This document shows positions 46,351 through 57,240 of a DNA stretch of 64,000 nt, one piece after another. The stretch lies in assembly GCA_014898425.1 (NCBI GenBank), contig RCSZ01000005.1:2568501-2632500 (forward strand), given 5' to 3'. A program made the position numbers and the translations under genes. The stretch is from Botryotinia globosa. Taxonomy: Eukaryota; Ascomycota; Leotiomycetes; Helotiales; Sclerotiniaceae. The notes beneath the pieces are model-generated. The model searched no databases. It saw only the letters and a list, made by a program, of their open reading frames with translations, and was not told the DNA's origin. Position 1 is the stretch's first letter. The number at the start of each line of letters is the position of its first letter.

Positions 46351-46756
46351 TATAGCAAAACCTCTCTATAAGAATCCCCCCTATAAGGATAACCTCTATT
46401 ATCCTTATTTTTTTTGGTTCTAAAATTTTTTAGAACTAAAAAAAGCTTATATTCTTAAAACCTCTTTAATAAGGATATCCTTATTTTTTTCGATTTCAAA
46501 ATTATATATATTCTTATTGAATTAATAAATTTATTAGGATTTGAGTTATAATATAATATTATATAGAGAATTTAATCATATATTATAGAAATAAATAAAA
46601 TTCTGAAATTGTCATAGAATATGACCCGATCGGGACTAATCGGAAGTCAATTACTACTATATCGGGATTAGTCGAATGTCTCTATATAAAGATAATTCTA
46701 TATATCCTTAAAAATGACGATAAAAACCGATATCCTTATAGAGAGGTTTTGCTATA
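46351..46756. mobile_element. 406-bp MITE with ~22-bp TIRs and TA target duplication
   Basis: The ends TATAGCAAAACCTCTCTATA at 46351 and its inverse ending at 46756 match over about 22 bp. The outermost TA is duplicated. Several CTATAAGGATA-like subterminal motifs occur inside. It is AT-rich and non-coding. Confidence 0.85.
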
Positions 46757-47959
46757 GCAGATTGAGCTCATATTGTATTTTATCTATATATTAAAGATAA
46801 CGATTGATCTCGTCCGTTCTATTAGCGAAAATACTAGTCAATAATACGACTATGGCGTTCCCAGTTGAATATGTATATACTCATTCTATGATAAGAAATA
46901 TATGTTTAATAATAACGAGGATATTCTCAAAAAGTATATTCGTTTTATATATAACGATATCTGTAATTATTTTATAAATACAACTCGAGGAGTATGTCTA
47001 CATTATTATACTACTTAAAGTATATAAAATATTATATCAAGTTTATATATATATATATATATTGAATTAATAAAATTAATAAAATAAATAAAAATAGAGT
47101 GTTGTTTTTAGAAAAAGGTTTTAATAAATTCTAATTTTCAATTTAATATATAATTAAACCTAAAAGTAATTGCACTGATTATATAAATTATATATTAATT
47201 ATTTCCTTCTTAAAATAGCTTTAAAATAACCCTTAATAAATTTTTTATAGGATTTTATAAGATTTTACAGGATTTTATAGGATTTTAGATTTAGTTATAT
47301 ATATAATACAATCTAACTAATATTATATATTATATTTCGTTGACGAATATGCGATGTTATATATCATTAAATCGCTTAACCCTAATAGAGCGAGATGTTA
47401 TTTTCACAGATTAACGCGGGGTTCAGGATGGTGCTTGAGCGTTGATCCACTAAAACATTCAGAGATACAGGGGCTCGGAGGGGTACAATAAGCGATTTTG
47501 GAGGGATATCATCATATCGATGGATCTACCAATTCGTATCCGCGTATTCATTTCCACTACCGATATTTCACCATGTCTACGCCAGGGTGAGGATAAGATG
47601 TTCCATTGACGGCTTATGGAACTGGATGCCAAGTGAACCTATTTACCCTAATAGGATTGGTGCTTACACTTACACAATGATTTAAGACTACTAGGTAATT
47701 AACATGCAGAACGGTGTGATCGTGGCACAGCCAATTCGAAGCTAGAGAACTCTAAATCCCAGAATGAGAAAATGGCAAAATGTTATATTTCAGCCATCTT
47801 TCAATCTCCTCAAAGTTCTCATAATGTCGGTGCAATGAGATGTCGATTATACATAGTTAGAACTTCACAAATTTCGATAAGTTCTCATAATTTTCCGGTG
47901 GCCGAATCTTGGGTTTCGACGAGTTTCTCATCAATTGTTCCTCACTCACAACCATCGCC
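46757..47959. other. Very AT-rich spacer and promoter of the DUF2985 gene
   Basis: 46860-47390 is extremely AT-rich with a (TA)n run near 47048. No gene is seen. The last few hundred bases lead into the ATG at 47960. Confidence 0.5.
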
Positions 47960-49102
47960 ATGGATATGAACGAGCGACGATCCAGCATTTCTGGGCGCAT
48001 TCGTAATACATCCATCACATTCGCAGATGCAGCTCTAAATTTTAATCCTCAATTGGGGATGTGGGCAGCAACCGGTACTGCCATAGCCTATGCTCCAACT
48101 TTGGAAGAACTCCGCGAGCCCATTTCCGGAGGCGCAAATATCGAATTCAATGAACATGGTCACTCTAAGCGTACCGTCACGACAGACTTAAATGGTGAAC
48201 CAGTCTTCGCAAAAGCTTCATCAAGTATACAAACCCGTCGATTGAGTAATGCCCAAGTTTTAAATCCTGTACCAGTGGTGGGCCATGAGAATTCCAATAC
48301 CGTACTCGAAAATGAACCTAGATTTGCGAAACCTTCATTGAAGACTCGAACAACAGTCATCGAAGAAGAAAGACATGGTTGGGGTCCTGCCATTAAACAC
48401 GGGTTTGCTGCATTTTGGAAATTCGCAACAACGCCTACTGGTTTCTTGATGACGATATATGGATTGAATATTGTAGCATGGGGAGCTATGCTTTTCTTCT
48501 TACTGCTAGATGCCGCTCCAGCAATGGATCATCCGGATAAAGATTCTAATGATTCACCTAGGAAGAAATGGTTGGAAATTGATTCCCAGATTTTAAATGC
48601 TTTATTTTGCGTCACTGGATTTGGCTTGGCTCCCTGGCGATTTCGAGATTTATGGAATTTGTTGCAGGTGAGATTCGGGAAGAACAAGAAAGCAATGAAG
48701 AGGTTGGCAAAGCAAAATAAAAGTTGGTTTAGACCTGGGGCTTGGTATACAGATTCACTAAGGAATGAAAATGAAGAGAATGGTGTCTTTATGCCAACCA
48801 CTTTCACTGGGGAAGTCGCACCTCCTACTAGCTTATGGAAACTTAGCTTTGTGGTTTGGATGATGGTTTTGAATACTTTATTTCAAGGAGTGTTGGCTGG
48901 ATTCATGTGGGGATATAACAGAATCAATAGACCTTCCTGGGCGACTGGGACATTTATTGCCTGTGGGTGCGCTGTTAGTTTATTCGCAGGAATAATGATG
49001 TGGTGGGAGGGGAGGAAGGTAAAGAAGATTGAAGGCCCAGTAATCAAGGTTATAGAACCGGATGAGAAAGAGACAGAGTTGGAGGATCACTCAAACAAAT
49101 AA
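47960..49102 (+). CDS. DUF2985 integral membrane protein (380 aa)
   Basis: ATG at 47960 (context gccATGGat). The N-terminal ~150 residues are soluble and Ser/Thr-rich. Helix 1 (GFLMTIYGLNIVAWGAMLFF) leads into LLLDAAPAMD. The signature WLEIDSQILNALFCVTGFGL and APWRFRDLWNLLQ follows, then a basic loop, helix LWKLSFVVWMMVLNTLFQGV and helix GTFIACGCAVSLFAGIMMWW. The C-tail is charged. The IDSQILNALFCVTGFGLAPWR block is diagnostic of fungal DUF2985 membrane proteins, whose function is unknown. Four or five membrane spans are likely. There are no introns. Confidence 0.85.
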   Translation: MDMNERRSSISGRIRNTSITFADAALNFNPQLGMWAATGTAIAYAPTLEELREPISGGANIEFNEHGHSKRTVTTDLNGEPVFAKASSSIQTRRLSNAQVLNPVPVVGHENSNTVLENEPRFAKPSLKTRTTVIEEERHGWGPAIKHGFAAFWKFATTPTGFLMTIYGLNIVAWGAMLFFLLLDAAPAMDHPDKDSNDSPRKKWLEIDSQILNALFCVTGFGLAPWRFRDLWNLLQVRFGKNKKAMKRLAKQNKSWFRPGAWYTDSLRNENEENGVFMPTTFTGEVAPPTSLWKLSFVVWMMVLNTLFQGVLAGFMWGYNRINRPSWATGTFIACGCAVSLFAGIMMWWEGRKVKKIEGPVIKVIEPDEKETELEDHSNK

Positions 49103-49429
49103 AAGGTCTTGGACCGCTTCTTATATATGTATTTCTTTCTGGCTCTATTAGTTGTTGATGTGGAAGTTTCCAAGCCATCAATACCGTTCTCTTCTATGTA
49201 AGTCATGACAGTCATGAACCGTTCAGAAACTGTATCGAAAGTTTCATAGTCCACTGCGCTTCACCCAGATTAATTCCTCCAATTCAAACTCCAACTATTC
49301 CAAACTCACCATTTCTTTTTGTTTCCTATGCCGTCGCTTGATACTTCATGCAATACGAGTCGCTTCTGGAAGTTCCATACCAAAACTCCATCCTTTATGA
49401 ATCTCCTCATGAGCGATGATCATAAAACT
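49103..49429. other. Convergent 3' spacer
   Basis: The spacer lies between the stops of the DUF2985 gene (+) and the minus-strand orphan. I see nothing in it. Confidence 0.6.
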
Positions 49430-50683
49430 CTATCCATCAAGGCTCATCAACTTTATCCAACTTTGAGGCATAGCATTAAAATTCACATTGATATGTGGAC
49501 GTTGCTTTTCTATCCTCTTCTGCAACCTCCCTTGCTTTCCCATAGCCTCATCCTCCGCTGGCCAATACCTCATCAAATCATATATATCCGCATTATGAAA
49601 TTGTATTATATCCTTATCTTGCAATGTTTCGACGTGGATATTCTCCTCATTATTACTTTGCGTATATGGATATCCTGCCAGTTGCCATGCCATATGCAAA
49701 AATCCAATATCATATTCAACTTTGCGCTTTAAGCTTGAGAGTTCGAACCACGGAAATTCCATTAAATACTTACGGCGAAGTGCAATACGGGTTCGTTTGT
49801 AGAGACCATCCGTGATCCATGACCCTTCAATGTAATCATTGGGATCCGCAGAAATGATTGACTTATCGCTGGACTGATAAGTTGTTACATCCCAATCACC
49901 TGAAAATGCTGCGAGCGACAATCCACGAGGACAATAAAATTGTTGAATGTGTTGATCAAGTAACCATCCTCCATTTCTCCAACGACATTGTTGAGCTAGT
50001 ATTTGACAATCCTTTTCTACTTTCATACGTACAGATGTCTGCGCCCCACCATTCAAAAGCCAAGGCCAACTGTACATGTACCAGCCATAGATTTCACTGC
50101 AAAGTTTTGTGAATTGCATTTCGTGGGATGTAACATGGAGAGAGTGAGATCCGTATTCGAGAGGGTATATATCGCCGCTGGCTAATATTCGAGGTAGCTC
50201 AATGGCCGGTCTTATGATGTATGGCGTTGTCTTCGTCGGCTTTGGAGGAAAAGCTATGGAGGGAGCGGTAACTCTGTTGGCAAAATTAGGTGCAAGGCGA
50301 GCTGTGAGAATGGTATAACATAATCCACTTGTAAAATCCCTTAACTTTTGGATCCCGAAAGCATTGTGGACCTTTTCGATGACAGCCTTGCCTGAGCAAC
50401 GACGTATGGGCATGACACTAGATACAGTTGGCAAATGAGAAGTATTGAATGGATCCTGGTTTGGTGGAGGTAAAAGGATGTAGTACCGAAGATTTTGCTT
50501 ATCGTCGATTAGGATATGTAGATCAAGAGAGAATGGTCGAATTTCTGGGAGTGAGGAATGATGCCATGGTGATGTTTGAAAAACTTTATACTTGGTCGCG
50601 CGATTCTCCGTCGATGAGTTGCATACGGTGATTTCGATATCTTGTGGAGCTGATGAAGAGTAGATACCATGAAACGGTGGCAT
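49430..50683 (-). CDS. Hypothetical protein (417 aa)
   Basis: The frame is open further upstream but has no ATG there, so I place the start at the ATG at 50683 (MPPFHGIYSSS). An upstream exon is possible. The middle contains RRCSGKAVIEKVHNAFGIQ, GLCYTILTARLAPNF and a Trp-rich block (YGWYMYSWPWLLNGG, CRWRNGGWLLD). The end is charged (KQGRLQKRIEKQRPHINVN). There are no transmembrane helices, signal peptide or zinc ligands. It reads as a folded intracellular protein. I do not recognise the family; it may be restricted to a few fungal orders. Confidence 0.6.
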   Translation of the reverse strand: MPPFHGIYSSSAPQDIEITVCNSSTENRATKYKVFQTSPWHHSSLPEIRPFSLDLHILIDDKQNLRYYILLPPPNQDPFNTSHLPTVSSVMPIRRCSGKAVIEKVHNAFGIQKLRDFTSGLCYTILTARLAPNFANRVTAPSIAFPPKPTKTTPYIIRPAIELPRILASGDIYPLEYGSHSLHVTSHEMQFTKLCSEIYGWYMYSWPWLLNGGAQTSVRMKVEKDCQILAQQCRWRNGGWLLDQHIQQFYCPRGLSLAAFSGDWDVTTYQSSDKSIISADPNDYIEGSWITDGLYKRTRIALRRKYLMEFPWFELSSLKRKVEYDIGFLHMAWQLAGYPYTQSNNEENIHVETLQDKDIIQFHNADIYDLMRYWPAEDEAMGKQGRLQKRIEKQRPHINVNFNAMPQSWIKLMSLDG

Positions 50684-51154
50684 ACTTGAAGCGGTGTAAT
50701 ATATTGACTTTCTCGTGCTGTGATGTAGGCGCAAGCAATTTCGAAGTAAGTATATAGCGTGTCGAGAAACTTCCAATAGTCCAATTGAAATGTGATAATA
50801 ACATACTCTCTGAGACCTCAAGGTTATAGGATACCTTCGAGTTCTCCTACTGAAGCTTCTTGGAGGAATTGTCAATCGGGAAGGTTGAAAAGGCTATTGT
50901 GAGTGATCGGCGACCACAACGCAAGAAAGGGTTGAATGGAGAGTCGTTATATGTAAATAGGTAGTGAGTTTGAATCTAAGAGGGTACAAAAGTTCTTCTG
51001 ATAGAATATATCTTTGTGCCAATCTTGCATTTACCAAAGATCGTAGGAAGATAAGAGCTTACCAGAAAAATAGCTGGTAATCATGGAAATGATAACAATT
51101 ATTCACACACTTTTTTTGTGTGGGTTCGAGTCTCTGACTCTCCGGATAGTAAAT
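50684..51154. other. Spacer between two minus-strand genes
   Basis: The spacer is the promoter side of the 417-aa gene and the 3' flank of the Zn2Cys6-like gene. A B-box-like GGGTTCGAG at 51122 does not belong to a tRNA. Confidence 0.5.
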
Positions 51155-53629
51155 TCACGAATATGATTGGGGTGAAACATTAGATGTAATGAATCTTTGA
51201 AAGTCTGAACTCGGCTCATAAATCTCAGATGATATGTGAGATGCAAATGAGAAAGTAAATACGCTGGGAAACAATTTTAACGAATCAGCATACCTAGGTA
51301 GGTAGGTGAATAATATCAGGCTACATACATACCTACATACATACCTACATACCAAGTCCAGTGAAATTAAAATATTGGGAGGGGTTGGAAGTCCGGTGGC
51401 AATGTTATTTTGTACTGGTGATTGAATTTCGCCGCCGGTTATGTTGTTTTTGATCGAGTCGGGCTGTCCATCCTTCAGTGTATGCCCAATTCTCCGTTTA
51501 TAAGTTACTTGGCCTGCTCCAGAGATAAATCCCATAGCGCTTCCTTGTATTTGTATTGCATGTGAATCAACATATTGTCTAGCACGAGAAGTATTAGGTG
51601 ATCGAAGAGCTTGTTGGTCTGACAATCGACTTTTAATATGTAAGACCCGTTCAGGAGACTGAACACACTTTTCGTTGACGAGAAGGCCATAAGTGTCAAG
51701 TGCTCCGATCAATAAGATGTCGGAAGATAAAAGGTGTTCTCTCGGTAAAGATTCCTGGTTTGCATCAACTTCTTCTCCGTTCCAAGTCTTGCATGGTATC
51801 CAGTGACAAAAGATCTCTGAGTTCGTAGGGACCAAAATGGTGTCAATATTACCGTTTTGTGTTGTCCATGGAATGATAGCACCATTTCCGATATCATATT
51901 GCTTGATCTCATTTTTCAAAGAGCTTCTCATAATTTTCCAAGATGGACCCCAAAGATCTGTTAGAGCCTCAATGGTTGATGATAGTAACAAACGTATCTT
52001 GTGATCAGGATAACCATGATTGAAGGGATGGAAAACCCATGGCTGCTTCCCTCCTAAGAACCTGTCCATACACTGTAATTGTCGACGGCATATTTCGACA
52101 CCCAATCCACCTAAATTTGAGATGCCAGAAAGACCTCCAAGTCTATTGAAAGAATCATCATGATACTTGAACTGCTGTGGGATACGGAATGATGGATTAC
52201 CCTTCTCCACCAACTCTGTATCGAAGGGTTGAATATGAGCGCCAGCGTATGATAAAATTGCGAGCTCTATGACTTGAGGAGTAAGTTGCCAAACAAAGCC
52301 ATCTGATGGCCAACAAGCCATATAAGGTAATATTAAGATCGACATTATACTCAAGACCTCGAGGCATTTCTGTGTTATAGTTAATGGATTGTCGGATTCT
52401 TCTGCTAGTCGATTGAGCTCGTCCGCAATGTCGTAAAATGGACTCAAAGTGAAATCGACCGATATTATGCCCATGTACTTTTTGAAAGCTTCTACTAAAT
52501 CTAATATAGTTTGTATCTCAATCTGAATAACTTTCACAACCCCTGCCCTCTGCTCATCTTGTACTAACAAGGATATATGATTTGCATAATAGCCATTCTC
52601 TTCAAGTGCGATAAGATTATTGCCGGCCCTGTGAGCCCTGTTATGACATACAAGAAGGTCCAAAAGAAGCTCGGAGTTGGATCCTTTAATGATATTCAAA
52701 CAACAACCAGTCTGGTGTTTGTGGTACTCTGATTCTGGAAGGCAAAGTAAAGCTGCATCCTGGGATGGTCTGGTAAAATCGCCAGTTTTATGGATAAAAA
52801 GTCCTGAATTGTTGAAAACTTGCTGTTCCAAAGATCTTAATTTGTCAAAGTAGGCCTTCGGATTTGTTATTCGTTCTTCTGGTGAAGCAGATAGTTCTGG
52901 ATCATCCGGAAGGTCGTCGGAATCGGAATCTGTGTCGTTTGCGTCAGACTCGATATCACCAGAAGTAGTGATCGATGTATTTGGAGATGTTTCTGATGTT
53001 GCATTCGACGAATTGTTATCAGAGGAATTTGATACAATTTTGAAGATGCATGGCAACTTAAGGGTTGTATCTTCTAATTTATAGCCTCTTTCATTTGCTG
53101 AAGGAAATATACCGGTATCGCAACGCTAGAGGACATCAATTTGCATATCAAGGAAGGAAATATAATATGAAGAGCTACCTCATTGTTTGCGGACATGCCG
53201 GATGCTGAGACGGCTATCATATGATTTTCAGGCTTCCATCGCTCGTCCAAAGCTGGATATCCACCGCAGATAACCGCAGCAATTAAACATATCCGGCAAC
53301 GTGGCTTTATTCCATCAAATTTGACTCGTCTGGCTCTATTGTCATATATTATTCATGATGTTCCGGAAAATCAATATTGAATAGCATACTTGCAAGTGCT
53401 GCAGCGAGTTTTGACCTTTGCGTGACTGTGCTGATGTGCCTTACGGGGCTTCTTTCGCTATATACTTGTCAGTTCATGACCGTTCAAGACAATCTCAGGA
53501 CGAGGAACAGCAGGTCAACGAACCATGAGAGTCACCATCTTCATTATTTACATGCGCATGCACATTTCCACCAACAGGAAGAGACACTTCATCATCCTCA
53601 AACTCCCCCTTGCCCTTTTCAATCATCAT
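51155..53629 (-). CDS. Zn2Cys6-type fungal regulator with a lost zinc ligand, four or five exons (~757 aa)
   Basis: Exons 53629-53552, 53457-53390, 53335-53179, 53125-51155 join in frame. Donors are GTAAAT, GTATGC and GTAGCT, and all acceptors are TAG. The first exons encode a basic run (RKKPRKAHQ), then KVKTRCSTCKARRVKF and KPRCRICLIAAVICGGYPAL. This is the Zn2Cys6 pattern C-x2-C-x6-[C]-x6-C-x2-C-x6-C at aa 45-72, with Phe55 (codon 53317-53319) where the third Cys should be. An acidic Ser/Asp linker and a ~500-aa helical region follow (QKCLEVLSIMSILILPYMAC, LLSYAGAHIQPFD-like, NNLIALEENGYY), fitting the fungal regulator middle region only loosely. The 3' end may contain one more intron starting at about 51356, which would change the C-terminus. 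With five of six Cys it may not form a normal Zn2 cluster. Confidence 0.75.
51324..51356 (-). repeat. GTATGTAG/GTATGT microsatellite at a potential splice donor
   Basis: On the minus strand GTATGT recurs five times in 33 bases, beginning right after ...CTGGACTTG in phase 0. Each copy is a consensus fungal 5' splice site. Confidence 0.8.
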
Positions 53630-53692
53630 GAGTTGTTAAACCAGAAAGCTGGCTAGCAGGTAGACAATAGTCGCACAGTTCTATTGCTGAAG

Positions 53693-53847
53693 TATGAACG
53701 ATCTTGTATGAACGATCTTGTATGAACGATCTTGTATGAACGATCTTGTATGAACGATCTTGTATGAACGATCTTGTATGAACGATCTTGTATGAACGAT
53801 CTTGTATGAACGATCTTGTATGAACGATCTTGTATGAACGATCTTGT
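53693..53847. repeat. 14-bp minisatellite, 11 copies
   Basis: Eleven virtually perfect tandem copies of tatgaacgatcttg lie 64-218 bp upstream of the start codon of the Zn2Cys6-like gene on the minus strand. Confidence 0.95.
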
Positions 53848-54398
53848 ATATGTCCTCGAAGGACGAATTTGGTGGTCGAGGAGCTGTTTTCAAAAGCTTC
53901 AAATATCAGCAACCGTCAAAATCTATCCGCCAGCCTTGTTGCGGCAATCAATTCCTTCGCTATACCATACCGCAAAAAATATGATGCATACCACAAAAGT
54001 TCAGTAGAACTTGTTTTCACTCAGTCTCATCATTCCACGGCGCTAAAAATATTAGTAGAGAAAGAGCCGAACAAGAAATCACAGAAAGAAAGGATGCTCT
54101 CAAAGATAAATGATTGAAGGTGGGGAACAGGATAATACTCTGTCTCAGCCTCAATCTACATGCATGATCTGTAGTTAGTTGTCGGCAAATGGTACGGGAA
54201 TTAGCCTAGCCCCCAAAATGCGAAGTTTGGCTTGAAGACAGCTATTGGCTGTACCTTCCAAGGTCGCAAGGAGCGAACCTCAATAGTCTCTTGGAAATTA
54301 CAAGCAAAAATCAAGTGCTAAGCAGCCGAACTGACATGTAATATGCAATCATGGAATTCAAAGTGTAGAAACAGTCCGGAATTTGAAGTCCCTGTTCA
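53848..54398. other. Intergenic, no supported gene
   Basis: Frames here are short and lack start context. I see nothing else. Confidence 0.5.
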
Positions 54399-54885
54399 CT
54401 AATGATTCAAAATCAAAAGAAATTGCTTTAGCAATTCATCCGCTGCCAGTGATGCACAAAGCTCCTGTATGTGACCATCACTTCCTTCTGTATTCCACAA
54501 GATATTTCCTAGAGACTCAGCGATACATATCATCTCACCATATGAGATAAACAATACAGTTTGGGTCGTTAGGTATGCTTCCAAGCCCCGACAGACTTGG
54601 AAGAGTATACTGGTACGTTCTTCACCGATTGGATAATCAGCACTCTTGGTTCACATTCCAAAAGAGCTTTTGATTGTGTCCTTACCAGGTGTATAATAAA
54701 TATTAACAACCGATGGACAATGAAATTATGTCTTTTCTCCGACATAGTAATTGCTTCAAGCCGCGTTGATGATTGGCCATGGAATAACATCCAGGGAAAT
54801 AAGCCTTGTATGGACACAATACACGGATAGAGCCAAGACTAAGGAGAGTTGACAAAGCAGCAAACAGACGACGTGTGAAATCCAT
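54399..54885 (-). pseudogene. Possible small gene or gene remnant
   Basis: The last 80 or so codons on the minus strand read like protein: PIGEERTSILFQVCRGLEAY, LTTQTVLFISYGEMICIAES, LGNILWNTEGSDG, ending LLKQFLLILNH. A candidate 46-nt intron (donor GTAAGG, acceptor AAG) links it in frame to MSEKRHNFIVHRLLIFIIHL. The segment near the ATG at 54885 (MDFTRRLFAALSTLLSLGS) is in another frame and I found no clean splice. Either one more intron was missed or the gene is broken. The family is not recognised. Confidence 0.3.
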
Positions 54886-55500
54886 GATGTGGATTGGAAT
54901 GATATAGTTAGACTAACTGATAGATGATAGAATGGATCACATTGATGATCTAATTGATGCAGCAAATGTAAAGCTAGCTAGTGATAATGTTGTAAATTTA
55001 TGTATGATGTTGTACTAATCGTAATGTGATAATTAGTGTAGTGTTTGATGAGTGGGGAAAAGGGGTTTAATCACAAGAGGCGCAAATAATTGATTTCGAG
55101 AAAGCAAAACATGAAATAAGAGTGAAGATCAAGGTATATTATCTGACTAGCAAAGGAACTACCTTATAGGGTCGAAGATCAGAAACCAGCAACGCCTTCT
55201 TCCTTGAGAAGCGAACGAAAGTCACCCAATTGCATTATTGGCTCTTAGCAAAGGATTCCTTATTTCTGACTTGACAGATAGGAATCCAGCAACGGGGTTA
55301 CGTCAAGTAATAATTTGCATTTTTGACTGTAGAGGGTATCGTAGATCAAAAATATGTACATATAGCCAAAAAGGAAGCAATGTATCAAGGATCGGATGAG
55401 ATTTAAAAGATGTTGATGTATAATCAACTGGACCCGAACCACCAATATTTATTAGTTTCGGCATTTCGAGGTGATTTCTGAAACTCCAGTATCTCTGACT
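54886..55500. other. Intergenic, no supported gene
   Basis: The stretch is AT-rich 3' flank of the WW/FF gene. No coding signal is seen. Confidence 0.5.
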
Positions 55501-57240
55501 TTACTTCTCTACGTCCCCTCCGTTCAGATATCCCAAGAGGCCTCTTTTAGAGACATTCATAGCACGTTGTATCTCCGCCTCTTCATCTCTTAGTCTACCC
55601 TTTCCGAACTCCAAGGCTCTTTGCTGTTTCCGTTTCTCTTCGGCTACTCTTCTTTCTCTTTCCTCTAATGCCTTCTGTCTTCTTTCCTTTTCCAAGTTTT
55701 GCCTGGTGACTTCCTCACTCTCTTCTACAGTAGCGATTTCAGGTGGTGGCGGCAAAGTGGCGATGAAAGCTTCGATCAGAGGATCCCTTACGGCTGCATC
55801 CAGCGAAATGTATCGTATGTCCCCAAGGATCGTTGCCGGCAAATGCGAGATAAGTGTCGCGTTATTTAATGCAGATGGAGATTGAGACTTGAGGAGTGTG
55901 GAAAGGTCGGATTTCAGGTTCGATTGTGGAAGTTTTAGTCGATTGATGTGCTCTCTGTAGAACTTTTCCCGGTCTTTATCTAACAATGATGGGTCTCTCA
56001 TTTCAGCTTCCTTTTTGTATTTCCGTTTGAACTCTGGCCAATATAATTTGGGAGTTGCGTGTTTTTGCAAGAACGCCAAGTATGGAATCTTGGGATCTTT
56101 CCTCTCTTCTTTGGCTCGTAGTTCTCGAAGTTGTGCAATCTTTTCCTTTGACCATTCATCCCATACTTCCCGTCGCGATTTCATATTCGTAAGAGCTGTG
56201 TAACGAGTATCCTCCACAATTTTCCCATCCTCAATCAATTTCTCCCACGGCCAGTATGGATTTATACCAAAGTCATTGAGCAAATCTTTGAAAAGAGCTG
56301 CGGAATCTTCCAATGACAATTCTAATCCCTCTGCGCCCGGTTCCCAGTCATCCATATTGCCATCATCATATTCTCCAGGATCTAATCCGTATTCTTGTCC
56401 CATGGCTGCGAGCTGGTATGCGATATCGTCTTCATTGAACTCAACAGGTTCGTCAGGATTGAGTTCTTCGGTTCTTTGACGTTTCGAAGGATTTTCCACG
56501 TCCTCATCATTTTCTCCTTCATCATCTGTCACCTCCACTTCTTCATATTCAGAGCTGTCTTCTTCATTATGCTGCGAAACCTCAGCAGCCGCATCGCTGA
56601 TCCCTGGCCTTTGCGCAGGCCCAGAAACTTTAGAATTATCTTCGGCATTCTGGACCTTCGAAAGTGAATCTGCCTTTTCTTGTATTCTCAACTGATCCAG
56701 CTTCAAAATGCCATCCTTGAGTTTATCTGGTATCCGCCAAAAACTTTGATCCTTCTCAGTATTATAAACAAACCTCCTTCCATATTTAGTATGTACAAGG
56801 ATCCAAGGTTCACATCCTGGAATGGGAAAACGCGACTTTGGCTTATCATTTGGCTGCGGTCGATTCTCCCGTGAACGTTCATGACCACCTCTACCTCCTC
56901 GGTGACCCTGTGAGCCACCTCTACCACCTTGATTATGTCCATGATCTCGAGAAGGAAGACTGTTGAAATTCGGGCCAGCACTTGGTATTGAATTTCCAAC
57001 AGACTGATATTGAAGAAAGTTTTGAATTGGATCTGGAACAGGTTGTTGTGGTATCACTATTGGTGCCGGTCGCGTATATGTAGATTGTTTTGTTTCAGCA
57101 TTGTAGTAGTAAGAATGCCCTTTGCACATTAGCTATGATACGTCTGGGAAAAAATAGTTCCTACCTGTGGGAGCCTTATGCTCAGTCCATCCCGGTGGTA
57201 AAGGAGGTGGAAGGGTTGGTTTGTGAGTTGATTTCAACAT
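55501..57240 (-). CDS. WW/FF-domain protein, Dre4/TCERG1 type, two exons (564 aa)
   Basis: Exons 57240-57165 and 57119-55501 join in frame. The 45-nt intron has donor GTAGGA, branch TAGCTAAT and acceptor AAAG. The first exon supplies MLKSTHKPTLPPPLPPGWTE; joining to exon 2 completes WW domain 1 (LPPGWTEHKAP-TG-HSYYYN, STYTRP). An RGG patch (GGRGGSQGHRGGRGG) follows. WW domain 2 is EPWILVHTKYGRRFVYN ... FWRIP. An acidic stretch precedes FF-type helices (AALFKDLLNDFGINPYWPWE; YLAFLQKHATPKLYWPEFKRK), and the end is a charged coiled coil. WW-WW-FF order is that of S. pombe Dre4 and animal TCERG1, which couple transcription elongation and pre-mRNA splicing in the nucleus. Confidence 0.87.

Noticed and set aside
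46780..47410. Possible further inverted-repeat element
   Set aside because: Only a short gapped match (ATCTCG ... TCTATTAG) links the two ends and no target duplication is visible.
51118..51145. B-box-like GGGTTCGAGTC, suggesting a tRNA gene
   Set aside because: No pairing T-stem, no A-box at the right distance and no acceptor stem could be folded around it.
53458..53551. Alternative donor GTTCGT at the first intron of the Zn2Cys6-like gene
   Set aside because: It leads to an immediate stop after joining, whereas GTAAAT in phase 0 gives a continuous zinc-cluster protein.
53619..53912. Repetitive frames across the 14-bp minisatellite
   Set aside because: A 14-bp unit stays open in all frames by construction, so the repetitive peptide is not evidence of coding.
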